A DNA stretch of 64,000 bases from Bacteroidota bacterium. GTDB lineage: Bacteria; Bacteroidota; Bacteroidia; Flavobacteriales_E; Vicingaceae. A program made the translations under genes and the position numbers. Shown here in pieces: positions 9,024-18,621 of this stretch (within the stretch, counting starts at the first letter, position 1; every line of letters starts with the position of its first letter). The DNA is taken from assembly GCA_013112545.1 (NCBI GenBank), contig JABFGJ010000007.1, forward strand, positions 124,001-188,000, given 5' to 3'. A model generated the notes under the pieces. It saw only the letters and a list, made by a program, of their open reading frames with translations, had not been told where the DNA came from and did no database searches.

Positions 9024-10826
9024 GTGAAAAAGCTATTTTTATTCATCATATTCTTATCCTGTGTTAAGCTATATTCGCAAAACAAAAATCTATTTAACGA
9101 CTCTTTAGACCTTCAAAGAAGTTCGATTTACGGAGAATTTGATACGTTAAAATATTACGATTTAGACGAATTTCAAGTTTATCGCCAAGTAATTTCCAAA
9201 GCTCCTTTTGTTCGTTCAGGTAACATCGGACTAGCTACTCATACTTTTGAAGCAAATAATTTTAATACATCCTATTCTATAATAGAAGGATATAAGCATT
9301 ATTTAAACTCTAAAGAAAAGCTTAATTTTTACAATACCAAAAAACCTTATACCGCTTTAACCTATTATAATGGCTCAAAAAAGGAGCAGTACTTTTCTGC
9401 TTTACACACACAAAACATAACTAAAACATCAAACTTTTCTTTTCAATATGACCGAATTACCTCTGAAGGGTTTTTTTCAAAACAATTAACCAATCACACT
9501 AAATTTAATTCGACTTTCAATTTTCAGAATTGGGAAAAGACCTATAAGTCAAAAGCGTACTACTACATAAATGTTCTAGAAGCACAGGAAAATGGAGGCG
9601 TTTTTATCAGTGATGAAAACAAAGGAGAATCAAATACTATTTTGCTAGACATTAATTTAAGAAGTGCCCAAAACAGAATAAAAGCAAAAGGTACAGGAAT
9701 AATAAATGAAATTAGATTGTTGGGTATAAAAGATTCTGTTAAAGAAACAAGCCTGATCGAGTTGGGGCATGAATTAGAGTGGAAAATGTTGGGCAAAAAT
9801 TACAAAGATGATGTTGTAAGCTCTGCTGCATTTTATAATAATATATATTTAGATAGTGCTATAACCGTTGATAGTAGTTCAATTTATGAACTTTCAAACA
9901 AAGTTTATTTCAACTTATTTAATGCTAAGTTTAGAGTTGGTATTCGAAATTCGAAGTATCGATATTTTCAAAACTATATTGCAAGTCAAAACTTTACGAG
10001 CAATTTTGTCAATTTAAATTACCAAGATAGCTTATATCATAATCGGTTTAATATATCGCTTGAAAAAGGAATTTCAGGATATTTTAAAAACGAGATTCGC
10101 TTTAAGTTAGTGGACATTTATGAATTGAATAAAAATTACGCTTTGGGCCTTAACTTGGACTATCAAAAATTAAATCCTCATTTATTGCTAAATAAAAGCA
10201 GAACGAATCATCTTTATTATAACAAGTCATTGTCGATGACTAGCCAATTTGAAGGTAAGATAAACTTGAAAGAAAAACGAACTAAAACATCGATTAGTGC
10301 TAATTTTCAATCGTTTGACAATTATTTATATTTCAACCAAGAAGGAGTTTCAGCCAATTACTCCTCAACTATAAACGTTTTAAAGTTTGTTGGAGAAAAG
10401 AAGTTTAGCCTTTTCAAGCATTGGAATTTAAATAATCGGGTTAATTTTCAAAGCATAAGCAATGATTCTATCATTCCACTCCCTTCATTTTACTCGTATC
10501 ATTCTTTGTATTATCAAAACTATTTTTTCGAAAGTAAATTGAAGCTTCAACTGGGTGTTGATGTTTTCTATATTGGAAAATACAATGGATATCAATACAA
10601 TCCGGCTACAATACAGTTTCAGTTGAGAGATGAAAACAAACCTTTGGGAAATACAACACAGCTAGACCTATTCTTAAACTTGAGAATAAAAAAGAGTGCT
10701 AAGATTTTTATTAAAATGGAAAATGTATTACAAGCGCCATTTGATATAAATTCAAGTCGAATTCAAGATTATCCAATTCCGGGTCGTGTGCTCAAAATTG
10801 GTTTGTTTTGGCGAATGTTGAATTAA
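9024..10826 (+). CDS. Putative outer-membrane porin (Porin_10 type)
   Basis: The 600-residue protein has a Sec signal peptide ending near KLYSQ and is built of alternating aromatic/polar beta-strands, ending with an aromatic-rich final strand (LKIGLFWRMLN). The early segment with PYTALTYYNGSKKEQYF followed by HTQNITK is characteristic of the Bacteroidota Porin_10 family. It should form an outer-membrane beta-barrel; the solute is unknown. The start is GTG; there is no in-frame ATG upstream before the promoter element, which ends 5 nt before it. It stands alone, with opposite-strand genes on both sides. Confidence 0.8.
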   Translation: MKKLFLFIIFLSCVKLYSQNKNLFNDSLDLQRSSIYGEFDTLKYYDLDEFQVYRQVISKAPFVRSGNIGLATHTFEANNFNTSYSIIEGYKHYLNSKEKLNFYNTKKPYTALTYYNGSKKEQYFSALHTQNITKTSNFSFQYDRITSEGFFSKQLTNHTKFNSTFNFQNWEKTYKSKAYYYINVLEAQENGGVFISDENKGESNTILLDINLRSAQNRIKAKGTGIINEIRLLGIKDSVKETSLIELGHELEWKMLGKNYKDDVVSSAAFYNNIYLDSAITVDSSSIYELSNKVYFNLFNAKFRVGIRNSKYRYFQNYIASQNFTSNFVNLNYQDSLYHNRFNISLEKGISGYFKNEIRFKLVDIYELNKNYALGLNLDYQKLNPHLLLNKSRTNHLYYNKSLSMTSQFEGKINLKEKRTKTSISANFQSFDNYLYFNQEGVSANYSSTINVLKFVGEKKFSLFKHWNLNNRVNFQSISNDSIIPLPSFYSYHSLYYQNYFFESKLKLQLGVDVFYIGKYNGYQYNPATIQFQLRDENKPLGNTTQLDLFLNLRIKKSAKIFIKMENVLQAPFDINSSRIQDYPIPGRVLKIGLFWRMLN

Positions 10827-10928
10827 GTTTTTTGTTTTTTAAATTTCTATTGCTTAATTCGGGTTCAATGGATTTAATGTAAACTTGAATCTTTCATTAA
10901 AAGTTAAATAATTCCAACATCAAATAAA

Positions 10929-11735
10929 TTATTTTCTTCTAGCGTGTATCTTAATCTGAGCATTGTGAATCCCTTGGAAATTATTTCTAGTATCTTGCAC
11001 ATCAACATTTGCTTCTATTATCATTTCTTTGCTTTTCAGCTTTTTGACTCTGAAAGTCTGGTTATTAGATAATAGGCCAAAACTAAACCTTTGATTATAG
11101 GGCACAAAAGTATTACCTGAATTTGTAATTTCTAAATCGTAATCGTTTTTAAAAGTATAAACTCCAGTATCAGGAACATTGTAAATTAAAAATTTAAAGT
11201 ATGATGGCCCAGTGAGATACGATGCTTGCCCCATACTTATATAAACATCATTAAAGAATTCATCCCAATTTACGGTTTTGTTAACAAAATCTTGATCGTC
11301 CAAAGTCAAATTAGTATCTCCAGCTATGCTTATGCTAACAACTAACGAATCATAATAATGATATAAACTATTTACACTAATGTTAAAAGAATTGACATTG
11401 CCTGAATTATCTTCTACAACTATAAAGTCTTTCCCCATGTGAGATACATTAGATTCGTTTTTCGGATAAAGTACCAGTTGATTATTTTGAATAATCGCTG
11501 AGCAAGAGAAATCGGGTCTAGCTTTAATAACATAAGGAGGAGTTCCTCCGCTAATAGTTACAAGAATTGAATCTGGGTATCTTCGTAAATACCAACTAGC
11601 CTCAGTAGGGCTAAAAGAAATTACCGACGATGAATGGTCGAATTCGGGTTCTTCCTCTTCTTTTTTGCAAGCAGATAAACTAAAAATTAATAATAGGACG
11701 ATAAAAAAACTATTCTTTTTAAAAAAAGGAATCAT
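10929..11735 (-). CDS. Lipoprotein of unknown function
   Basis: The 268-residue precursor has a hydrophobic leader and lipobox LSACKK (Cys at about residue 23) followed by an acidic EEEEPE stretch, typical of exported Bacteroidota lipoproteins. The rest is beta-rich and has no motif I recognise; the first ~100 residues resemble an Ig-like fold. It is divergent from the RHS locus: the two start codons are 31 bp apart and the RHS promoter lies between them. A link to the RHS locus is possible but unsupported. Confidence 0.6.
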   Translation of the reverse strand: MIPFFKKNSFFIVLLLIFSLSACKKEEEEPEFDHSSSVISFSPTEASWYLRRYPDSILVTISGGTPPYVIKARPDFSCSAIIQNNQLVLYPKNESNVSHMGKDFIVVEDNSGNVNSFNISVNSLYHYYDSLVVSISIAGDTNLTLDDQDFVNKTVNWDEFFNDVYISMGQASYLTGPSYFKFLIYNVPDTGVYTFKNDYDLEITNSGNTFVPYNQRFSFGLLSNNQTFRVKKLKSKEMIIEANVDVQDTRNNFQGIHNAQIKIHARRK

Positions 11736-11741
11736 TTTGTA

Positions 11742-11749
11742 TATATTTG
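11742..11749 (+). promoter_or_regulatory. Promoter -7 element of the RHS locus
   Basis: TATATTTG is an exact TAnnTTTG match, 17 nt before the ATG of the signal-peptide fragment. It is the only good promoter seen before the RHS gene, and no other was recognised up to the tail-fibre-like gene. Confidence 0.55.
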
Positions 11750-11766
11750 GTATTCAAATCAAAGTT

Positions 11767-12024
11767 ATGAAAAAAAGCAAACCACTATTTTTTCTCTTTC
11801 TCTTTTTATCGAATTATTTATTTTCTCAGCAAGAATATTCTAAAAAGCATTTTGAACTGCCAAATGATTTTATTGCCAATCCTATTGGCGTAGGGAGTAA
11901 CATTTATAAAGCAAGTCATTCCATTAAGTTAAAGCCTAATTTTACTGTTTTTGACCATGGAAACAATATATATACAACTTCGTTTAAAGCAAAAATTGAT
12001 TTAGATATCATCAATGATAATTGA
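11767..12024 (+). CDS. RHS/SpvB toxin-like gene, N-terminal signal-peptide fragment
   Basis: This 85-residue piece starts MKKSKPLFFLFLFL and has a signal peptide ending near LFSQQ, then a beta-rich stretch. It stops at 12024, but the next frame (+1) immediately continues with an SpvB-type protein that lacks its own signal peptide. I read this as the export signal and first domain of the same large gene, separated by a 1-nt insertion (or 2-nt deletion) between 12002 and 12024. A true 11-bp overlap of two genes (ATGATAATTGA) is the alternative, but it would leave the big protein without an export signal. ATG 11767 is chosen because it directly precedes the signal peptide and follows the promoter. 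Confidence 0.6.
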   Translation: MKKSKPLFFLFLFLSNYLFSQQEYSKKHFELPNDFIANPIGVGSNIYKASHSIKLKPNFTVFDHGNNIYTTSFKAKIDLDIINDN

Positions 12025-15000
12025 AGTAGTGCCTCCCAACACCCTTGCTTTTTTAAATGGTCGTTTTGATGCTAGCAAGGAAATTGGGACTTTGCCAGGG
12101 TCGTATGTTGTTGATGAGCTAGGAGGGTTTAATTATACAATACCAATAGAAATTCCATCAGGATCAAATGGTTTTACTCCAAGCATGAATATCAACTACT
12201 CTTCTAATGCAGATATAGGAATATTGGGAATGGGTTGGAGTTTGTCGGGTATATCTAGCATTGTAAGATCAAATAAAAATGAATATTTTGATGATATATC
12301 TGAAGTCGTTCAATTAGATCAAACTGACCCTTTTGCAATTGATGGACAGCGATTAATTTTAGAAAATGGTTATTTTAAGACTGAGCAAGAAAACTTTGTG
12401 CGACTTTCTCAAATCAACCCAAATACAGCGATTGGTCCACAATCATGGATGACAGAAAGTAAGGAAGGTACTAAAGCGTATTATGGTCTAACTCCAAATT
12501 CAAGAGTTTTACTCGGCACTGTTAATTTTGCTTGGTTAGTTTCTAAAATTGAAGACTTAAATGGAAATTATATAGAATTTAAATATAGGGTAGAAGAAGG
12601 CCAAAACCTCTTAGATGAAATTTGGTACACAGGAAATGGGAATAATTTGCCCTATAACAAGATTAAATTTACATATGTTAAAAAAGAATATAATCAAGTT
12701 AAATATTATGGCGGCTTAAAGCTAAAAGACAATTTTTTAATAGATCGTATAATTACTTTTTCAAACAATAGTGCTGTTTATGAATACACGATGAGTTATT
12801 CATATATGGGAGAAAGTTATCAAAGTGGAATGCCAACATTAATATATCAAAGAGAGTTTTTAAAGGAAATTGTTTTAAAAAGTTTGATAGATGGATCTGA
12901 GTATTTATCATCATCATTTCGTTATTATGATAACAATCAAATAGGGACAGCAGTACTTAATCCATATTCAGTTCTTCAATCCATAGACAATCCAAGCGTT
13001 TACCTACCGGGGGATAACAATAATGATGGGATTTCAGACATTACAGAATTTAGAACGAATCAAAACGGCTATATTACATCATTGCAAGCGTGGAATAATT
13101 CACAAAACCCATATCAAGGTAATTTTCAAACTGGGTTTACTAGTGGGGTGGCTTTCCCATTTACATCTGCCAATACAAAAGAAATAGATATAAATCAATA
13201 TTGGGACGCCTTTTCGAAGGTAATCCGAAGCACTGATCTAGATAATGACGGAGATGATGACTTATTGTATTCTTTTGAATTTGGTGGAAATACGAGGATA
13301 ACCCGTATTCTGGATTATAATATTGATAGTGATTATTTAGAATTAGATGGAACAAATCCTTCATTACATAGAATTATTACTGGAGACTTTTCGGGTGACA
13401 ACTCTATTGATTTAATTGGAATTTATAGACATCAATCTAGTTTAGGAACAAAATATTTAAAGTTAAAAGATTATATAAATTCTTATACGCAAACTATTGA
13501 TTTTACTTCAATCTCTTGGCAAAATAATGTTGCACGGGATTATACAAATATAAATTCTGTTGATATTGATGGTGATGGGACTATTGAATTATTGCTTTGG
13601 GAGTATGTTGGCTCAACAGCTAAAATTAATTATACTATTATTGATATTGTTAAATCGGGGAATACATACCAATTGCTTGACCTGGGTTCACAATATGCAT
13701 TTCCAAACTATTATAAGGAATTAACAATTTCAGATTTTAATGGTGATGGGATTAGCGATTTCTTACTGTCTAATAACAGTAGTTTTAATACAGTTATTTT
13801 AATTGGAAAGGGTATAGTGGATTATACTCAAATTGCTACTGGTGTAGATATTAATCACGATTATAATCATGATCAGTTCTTCTTTATAGATATTAATGGT
13901 GATAGAAATGCTGATTTACTAAAATTATATAAACTTAATTCCAACACTCAAACAGGTGTTTCCGTTTACTATTCGAATGGGTCAATTTTTTCTAAAAAGG
14001 ACTATCCTATTATTGATCAACCTATAGGTAATTTGTCAAATTTTTCATTTGGTGATTTTGATGGCAATAATTCTATTGACTTCATGTTTACAGTAAAAAA
14101 ATGGGATGCACCAAATATCCAATGGACATTTACACCTAATATTTATTATCTTCATAATGGTCCCAAAAATTATAAGCTAACAGCAATAAGTAATGGGATG
14201 AACCAAAATATAATAATTAATTACTTATACAATTCTGAACCAGCTGCATTTACACAAATTTATAATCGAAATACCTATCCACACCCAAACGATGTTATCT
14301 CACTACATAAACAAGTTTTATTAACCGAATCGATAAAATCCCAAACAGGTTATTTGAAGTCAAATAATTTCAGCCCATCTAATAATATTACCTCAAAATA
14401 TAGTTATGAGGAAGCTATGTTTCATAAAAAGGGTAAAGGTCTATTAGGTTTTAAAGTTAAGTCAAATTTTTCTCCCCTTTCAAGTCAAATGAAAATAACA
14501 TACAATAGATTAGAGCCTGTCTGTACCTGTTTATTACCGGAATCATTAAGTACTTATCATGTGGGATTAAATAAGCAAATAAGTTTTGAACTTAATACAT
14601 TTAATACATTTAATTTGCCTTCATCAACCCGATATATGACACAGCTAACTCAAAATAGAAGTGTTAATAATGAAACTGGTACAGATATACTAACAAGCAA
14701 TACTTATGGTACAAACCCTCATTCTTATGGGGAAATTACGTATCAAATAATTGATGATGGAGTGAATACGGTTACAAAGGGAATTTCTGCATGGCGAATT
14801 TTCCCCAATAATTACATGTCGGGATACCCTTCACGAATTCTTACAACTATGGATAGGTATGGCGAAGCAGGGGACTATGAATTGTCTAATTATATTTATT
14901 ACGATAATAATGGAAAGATTACAAGTAAAATTGACAAACAAGGAACAAATAAAAGCATAACAAGTTCTTATTTGTATGATAACTATGGAAATTTGACTTC

Positions 15001-15301
15001 AACATCAATAAGTAGCGCGGGATTACCAACTTTAATCTCAACTAGGTCCTTTGACGACAATGGGCGTTTTGTAATAAGTAATACTAATCCAAAAGGACAA
15101 ACTTCCTATTTTGAACATCATCAACTTTTAGGTTTACCACTTACAATTAAAAGTATTGATGGGAATGAAGTAAGTTTTTCTTATAACGGGTTTGGGAGAA
15201 AACTTACCGAAACGGATATTTTTGGAAATTCTATAGAGTATCAGTTGGGTTGGGTTAACAACCAATTTTTAAATTATATAAGTTGTATTTTTCGGAAGTA
15301 A
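12014..15301 (+). CDS. RHS/SpvB toxin-like gene, middle fragment (SpvB and VCBS/FG-GAP region)
   Basis: The 1095-residue fragment opens with an SpvB-like domain (TIPIEIPSGSNGFTPSMNI, then GMGWSLSG). At about residues 333-690 it has a run of calcium-loop motifs of the FG-GAP/VCBS type (DNDGDDD, DIDGDGT, DFNGDGISD, DINGDRNAD, DFDGNNS), as in the TcdB/RHS toxin shell. The last ~150 residues start the YD-repeat region (YDNYGNLTS, GFGRKLTE). It ends early: homology continues in another frame from 15283, consistent with one lost base between 15259 and 15300, most likely in the TTTTTAAA run at 15266-15273. As it stands the product would be truncated before the RHS core. Confidence 0.75.
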   Translation: MIIEVVPPNTLAFLNGRFDASKEIGTLPGSYVVDELGGFNYTIPIEIPSGSNGFTPSMNINYSSNADIGILGMGWSLSGISSIVRSNKNEYFDDISEVVQLDQTDPFAIDGQRLILENGYFKTEQENFVRLSQINPNTAIGPQSWMTESKEGTKAYYGLTPNSRVLLGTVNFAWLVSKIEDLNGNYIEFKYRVEEGQNLLDEIWYTGNGNNLPYNKIKFTYVKKEYNQVKYYGGLKLKDNFLIDRIITFSNNSAVYEYTMSYSYMGESYQSGMPTLIYQREFLKEIVLKSLIDGSEYLSSSFRYYDNNQIGTAVLNPYSVLQSIDNPSVYLPGDNNNDGISDITEFRTNQNGYITSLQAWNNSQNPYQGNFQTGFTSGVAFPFTSANTKEIDINQYWDAFSKVIRSTDLDNDGDDDLLYSFEFGGNTRITRILDYNIDSDYLELDGTNPSLHRIITGDFSGDNSIDLIGIYRHQSSLGTKYLKLKDYINSYTQTIDFTSISWQNNVARDYTNINSVDIDGDGTIELLLWEYVGSTAKINYTIIDIVKSGNTYQLLDLGSQYAFPNYYKELTISDFNGDGISDFLLSNNSSFNTVILIGKGIVDYTQIATGVDINHDYNHDQFFFIDINGDRNADLLKLYKLNSNTQTGVSVYYSNGSIFSKKDYPIIDQPIGNLSNFSFGDFDGNNSIDFMFTVKKWDAPNIQWTFTPNIYYLHNGPKNYKLTAISNGMNQNIIINYLYNSEPAAFTQIYNRNTYPHPNDVISLHKQVLLTESIKSQTGYLKSNNFSPSNNITSKYSYEEAMFHKKGKGLLGFKVKSNFSPLSSQMKITYNRLEPVCTCLLPESLSTYHVGLNKQISFELNTFNTFNLPSSTRYMTQLTQNRSVNNETGTDILTSNTYGTNPHSYGEITYQIIDDGVNTVTKGISAWRIFPNNYMSGYPSRILTTMDRYGEAGDYELSNYIYYDNNGKITSKIDKQGTNKSITSSYLYDNYGNLTSTSISSAGLPTLISTRSFDDNGRFVISNTNPKGQTSYFEHHQLLGLPLTIKSIDGNEVSFSYNGFGRKLTETDIFGNSIEYQLGWVNNQFLNYISCIFRK

Positions 15302-18078
15302 TTAGCCCAGGTGTTACAAATTCTAGAGTGTATTTTGATAATTTAGGAAGGGCAGTTAGAAAAGAGCAAGACTCATGGAACGGAGAAATTTTAGAAAAGG
15401 ATATTAATTATGATTTGATTGATGGAACATTAACTAGTAAAACTATTCCTCAGTTTGTTAGTAATTCAGATCCCGCTGAAATAATCAGTTACACTTATGA
15501 TGATTTTTTTAGAACGAAATCAATTAATCACCCACATAGTGGAATAACAACCTTTGATGATTTTGCTTTAGACCCAACTAACAACAATTATTATAAGACT
15601 TCTACTACCCATGATGGAAAGTCAAAAACTAGTTGGGCAAATAAAGCTGGAGAGTTAGTAAAAGCTCAAGATGATGGAGGTCAATTATTGTATTCTTATA
15701 ACAATCAAGGTTTACAGAAAAATGTAACTGTTGGTGGCACTGTTATGGCTAGTTTTGAATATGACCCAGTTGACGGTTCACAAACAAAACTAATTGATGC
15801 TAATGCTGGCACAACGAATTATACTTACAATGCTTATGGTCAATTAACAAGTCAATCGGATGCAAAAGGAACGACTACTTTACAATACAACAATTACAAT
15901 GACTTGATTTCAAGAACAGACCCATTGGGAACTACACAATATACCTATGTACAAAGTGGTAATGGCCTTAATCAGATTGAAAGTATTAGCCATACAAATG
16001 GTACTTTAGAAGAATTTGAGTATAATAATTACAGCCAGTTGGTAAAATACATCAAAACTATAGAGGGACAAGTTTATGAGTTCACTTATTCTTATGATTT
16101 ATATGGCAGATCATTAACAAAGGAATACCCATCGGGATTTGGCATCTCTTATGAATATACACCAGAAGGTTATTTAAAAGCAGTTCGATCATTAGCAGAT
16201 AACTCTATTATCTGGCATGGTCTTGATATGAATGATAAAGGAGTATATACTTCAATTGCAAAAGGAGATGGTATTACTAGTTCTTTTTCTTTAGATGATT
16301 CAGGTCTTCCAGATGTTTATACGGGGGGGGTCGGAATGGACTATGATTTTGATGCCAACAATGGCAATTTGGATAAGGTAACCAACACGTCAAATTCACA
16401 TTACGAAGAGTTTGGATTTGATAACCTAGATCGATTAAAAGTGATGACCTTAGATGGCAATACAACAAATGCACAAAGTATATCCTATACTAGCAATGGA
16501 AATATTACTAAAAAAGGTGAAATAACCAACTATACATACAGTAGCTCTAAACCAAATGCTATAATTGGCGTTAAAAATTTAGATCAGAGCATTTCACAAA
16601 ATGAGCAAAATATTACCTATAATGCCTTACAACAACCTAGTTCGATATTAGAAGATACTTACGAATTACAATTGATTTATGGGTCAGATGGGCAAAGAAT
16701 AACTAGTAAGCTATTGCAAAATGGAACACTAAAAAGAACTCGAACCTATTTAGGGGATTATGAAAAGCAAGAATTTCATAATCAAAACAAAACACAAGAA
16801 TTGCATTACATTGCAGGTGGAGATGGCTTAGCAGCCATTTATGTTATTGAAAATGGAGTTGGGAACATGTATTATACTTATACTGATTATTTAGGCTCTA
16901 TATTAAAAATAACAGATAACTCTGGTTCTGCTGTAGCAGAGCAAAGCTTTGATGCTTGGGGAAGAAGAAGAAATGCTTCTAATTGGTCATATAACAACAT
17001 AGCATCTCTTCCGGATTGGTTATATCGGGGTTATACAGGTCACGAGCATTACGAAGAATTTGCGTTGATTAATATGAATGGCCGAATGTACGACCCAGTT
17101 TTGGGGCGTATGTTAAGTGTTGACAATTATGTACAAAATAATACCAATACTCAAAATTTTAATAGATATACCTACGCCTTAAATAATCCCTTGAAATATT
17201 CGGATCCGAGTGGAGAGATAAGAATTTCATTTGGTAATGTTTCAAACTGGAATTTTAGAAAATTTACAGATGGATATAATAAGTTTCATCGCATTGGAAT
17301 GACTGTTGGATTAATTTATGGCTCAATTGTAACCGGAGGTTATATCGCTGGCTTAGCAATTCCTTTTGCAAACACAGCAGCAATCATTGGTGGGTCAATT
17401 GTAGCTAGTGGTGGTAACCAAGTGTTGTCAGGAGGGCGTTCAGATTTTGAAGTTAGTTTTGGGGCTGGTTCCTATAATTTTGATAATGGAGAATTTGGGT
17501 ATCTGGGGAAAAATGGAAATAGTACAATTGAAAATTTTGGATATGGTTTAGGTGCTTTTGCAAATTTATCAGATGCTTACGGAATATACAAAGGTGCTTT
17601 TGGTAAAAGTATTTCTGAAGTTGAATTAAAATCTGATAATCATAGTAGTCTTTACGATAAGGATGGGAATAGTATTTTAGATGTTGGTATTAAAAAGGCT
17701 AGAAGGCAAGTTGCAGATAATCCAAAAGAAGCTATATCTGGTAGTTTGGAATTAAGTGTTGATTATAGAAATCATCAAAATAGAATTGGGGAAGAAGTTC
17801 CAAGGTCAATATTCTATAGAAGGCAATCAATTAATAATGTTCAAATAGATAAAATAAGTGCATATAAGAATAAATTAGAAATGTCTGGAAAGGGTTATGG
17901 ACTATTAAGAATCTTTGGAGGATGTAACATTAACTGCACTGGTGGTGCTTCTATGGCACTCTTAAATGCAGGGGTATTCAATATTCCAATTGCTGTTCCA
18001 GGTATTCTAAGTTTGCAAATGTATGCGAGGCAGTATTCTTATTTGAGTCATTTTTTAACTAATACTCCTCTGTATTAA
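15283..18078 (+). CDS. RHS/SpvB toxin-like gene, C-terminal fragment (YD repeats, RHS core, variable tip)
   Basis: This 931-codon frame continues the YD repeats (YNAYGQLTSQSDAKG, YDLYGRSLT) and contains the RHS-associated core at about residues 581-645: YRGYTGHEHYEEF, NGRMYDPVLGRMLS and NNPLKYSDPSGE. The core marks the end of the cocoon-like shell. The 286 residues after it are the variable tip: a Gly-rich hydrophobic segment (about 670-710), then a region with GGCNINCTGG (Cys881, Cys885). There is no ATG at the start of the frame, so it is probably not a separate gene but the 3' part of the interrupted RHS gene. An in-frame G8 tract lies at 16323-16330. The next gene starts 1 bp after the stop. 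Confidence 0.75.
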   Translation: MYFSEVISPGVTNSRVYFDNLGRAVRKEQDSWNGEILEKDINYDLIDGTLTSKTIPQFVSNSDPAEIISYTYDDFFRTKSINHPHSGITTFDDFALDPTNNNYYKTSTTHDGKSKTSWANKAGELVKAQDDGGQLLYSYNNQGLQKNVTVGGTVMASFEYDPVDGSQTKLIDANAGTTNYTYNAYGQLTSQSDAKGTTTLQYNNYNDLISRTDPLGTTQYTYVQSGNGLNQIESISHTNGTLEEFEYNNYSQLVKYIKTIEGQVYEFTYSYDLYGRSLTKEYPSGFGISYEYTPEGYLKAVRSLADNSIIWHGLDMNDKGVYTSIAKGDGITSSFSLDDSGLPDVYTGGVGMDYDFDANNGNLDKVTNTSNSHYEEFGFDNLDRLKVMTLDGNTTNAQSISYTSNGNITKKGEITNYTYSSSKPNAIIGVKNLDQSISQNEQNITYNALQQPSSILEDTYELQLIYGSDGQRITSKLLQNGTLKRTRTYLGDYEKQEFHNQNKTQELHYIAGGDGLAAIYVIENGVGNMYYTYTDYLGSILKITDNSGSAVAEQSFDAWGRRRNASNWSYNNIASLPDWLYRGYTGHEHYEEFALINMNGRMYDPVLGRMLSVDNYVQNNTNTQNFNRYTYALNNPLKYSDPSGEIRISFGNVSNWNFRKFTDGYNKFHRIGMTVGLIYGSIVTGGYIAGLAIPFANTAAIIGGSIVASGGNQVLSGGRSDFEVSFGAGSYNFDNGEFGYLGKNGNSTIENFGYGLGAFANLSDAYGIYKGAFGKSISEVELKSDNHSSLYDKDGNSILDVGIKKARRQVADNPKEAISGSLELSVDYRNHQNRIGEEVPRSIFYRRQSINNVQIDKISAYKNKLEMSGKGYGLLRIFGGCNINCTGGASMALLNAGVFNIPIAVPGILSLQMYARQYSYLSHFLTNTPLY
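16323..16330 (+). repeat. Homopolymeric G8 tract inside the RHS gene
   Basis: Eight consecutive G within the YD-repeat region, read as part of Thr-Gly-Gly-Val. Such a run is unusual in this AT-rich sequence and could slip, switching the downstream RHS core and tip in or out of frame. Confidence 0.8.
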
Positions 18079-18079
18079 A

Positions 18080-18598
18080 ATGAAACTATTATTAATCATT
18101 ATAATTTTAAGCATAAATAGTTTGACAATGAATGCGCAGGAAGGAGATTTCAGATTGGAAAACTGGAAATACATTAGTGAACAACATCATTATAGCTTTC
18201 TATCATTTAAATCAGGGAATCTTTTATCTGCCGTAAAAGAAGATGTTTCATTACTTGATACTATAGAAGGAATTCAAAAGTTAGGAGTTGATAATAAAGG
18301 GAATAGATACTATTTTATGTCTAAAGCATTGAATCCCTCAGGATTAATTATGCTAGACAATGAACTTGGAATTGAAATATATTTTGATAGATATCAAATT
18401 GCGATAATAGATAAGGAGAACTATTCTATCAATAAACTATTTCATAAAAATTGTGGATTTGATGTTTTAGTTTTTAATAAATGCGGTTTTTTTGATTTTC
18501 GTTATTCAATAGAAAATAGGGAACTTCTATTTAAGTTATCAAGATGTTTGTTGCCAGATAAAGAAATGAAAGTATCATTAAAAAAATCTAAGGAATAG
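18080..18598 (+). CDS. Candidate immunity protein for the RHS tip (exported, unknown family)
   Basis: The 172-residue protein has a signal peptide (hydrophobic to about residue 20, ending MNAQ) and is otherwise a small globular protein with paired cysteines (KNCGF, NKCGF, SRCLL). I recognise no family. It begins 1 bp after the stop codon of the RHS tip, the usual place for the cognate immunity gene of a polymorphic toxin, and its export would suit neutralisation of a toxin acting in the periplasm. This role is inferred from position only. Confidence 0.55.
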   Translation: MKLLLIIIILSINSLTMNAQEGDFRLENWKYISEQHHYSFLSFKSGNLLSAVKEDVSLLDTIEGIQKLGVDNKGNRYYFMSKALNPSGLIMLDNELGIEIYFDRYQIAIIDKENYSINKLFHKNCGFDVLVFNKCGFFDFRYSIENRELLFKLSRCLLPDKEMKVSLKKSKE

Positions 18599-18621
18599 CA
18601 TTCCTAAAAAATGTTTATAAA

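Noticed and set aside
18585..18606. A short hairpin (AGGAAT/ATTCCT) after the candidate immunity gene as a terminator
   Set aside because: The stem is only 6 bp and is followed by A rather than T on the coding strand.
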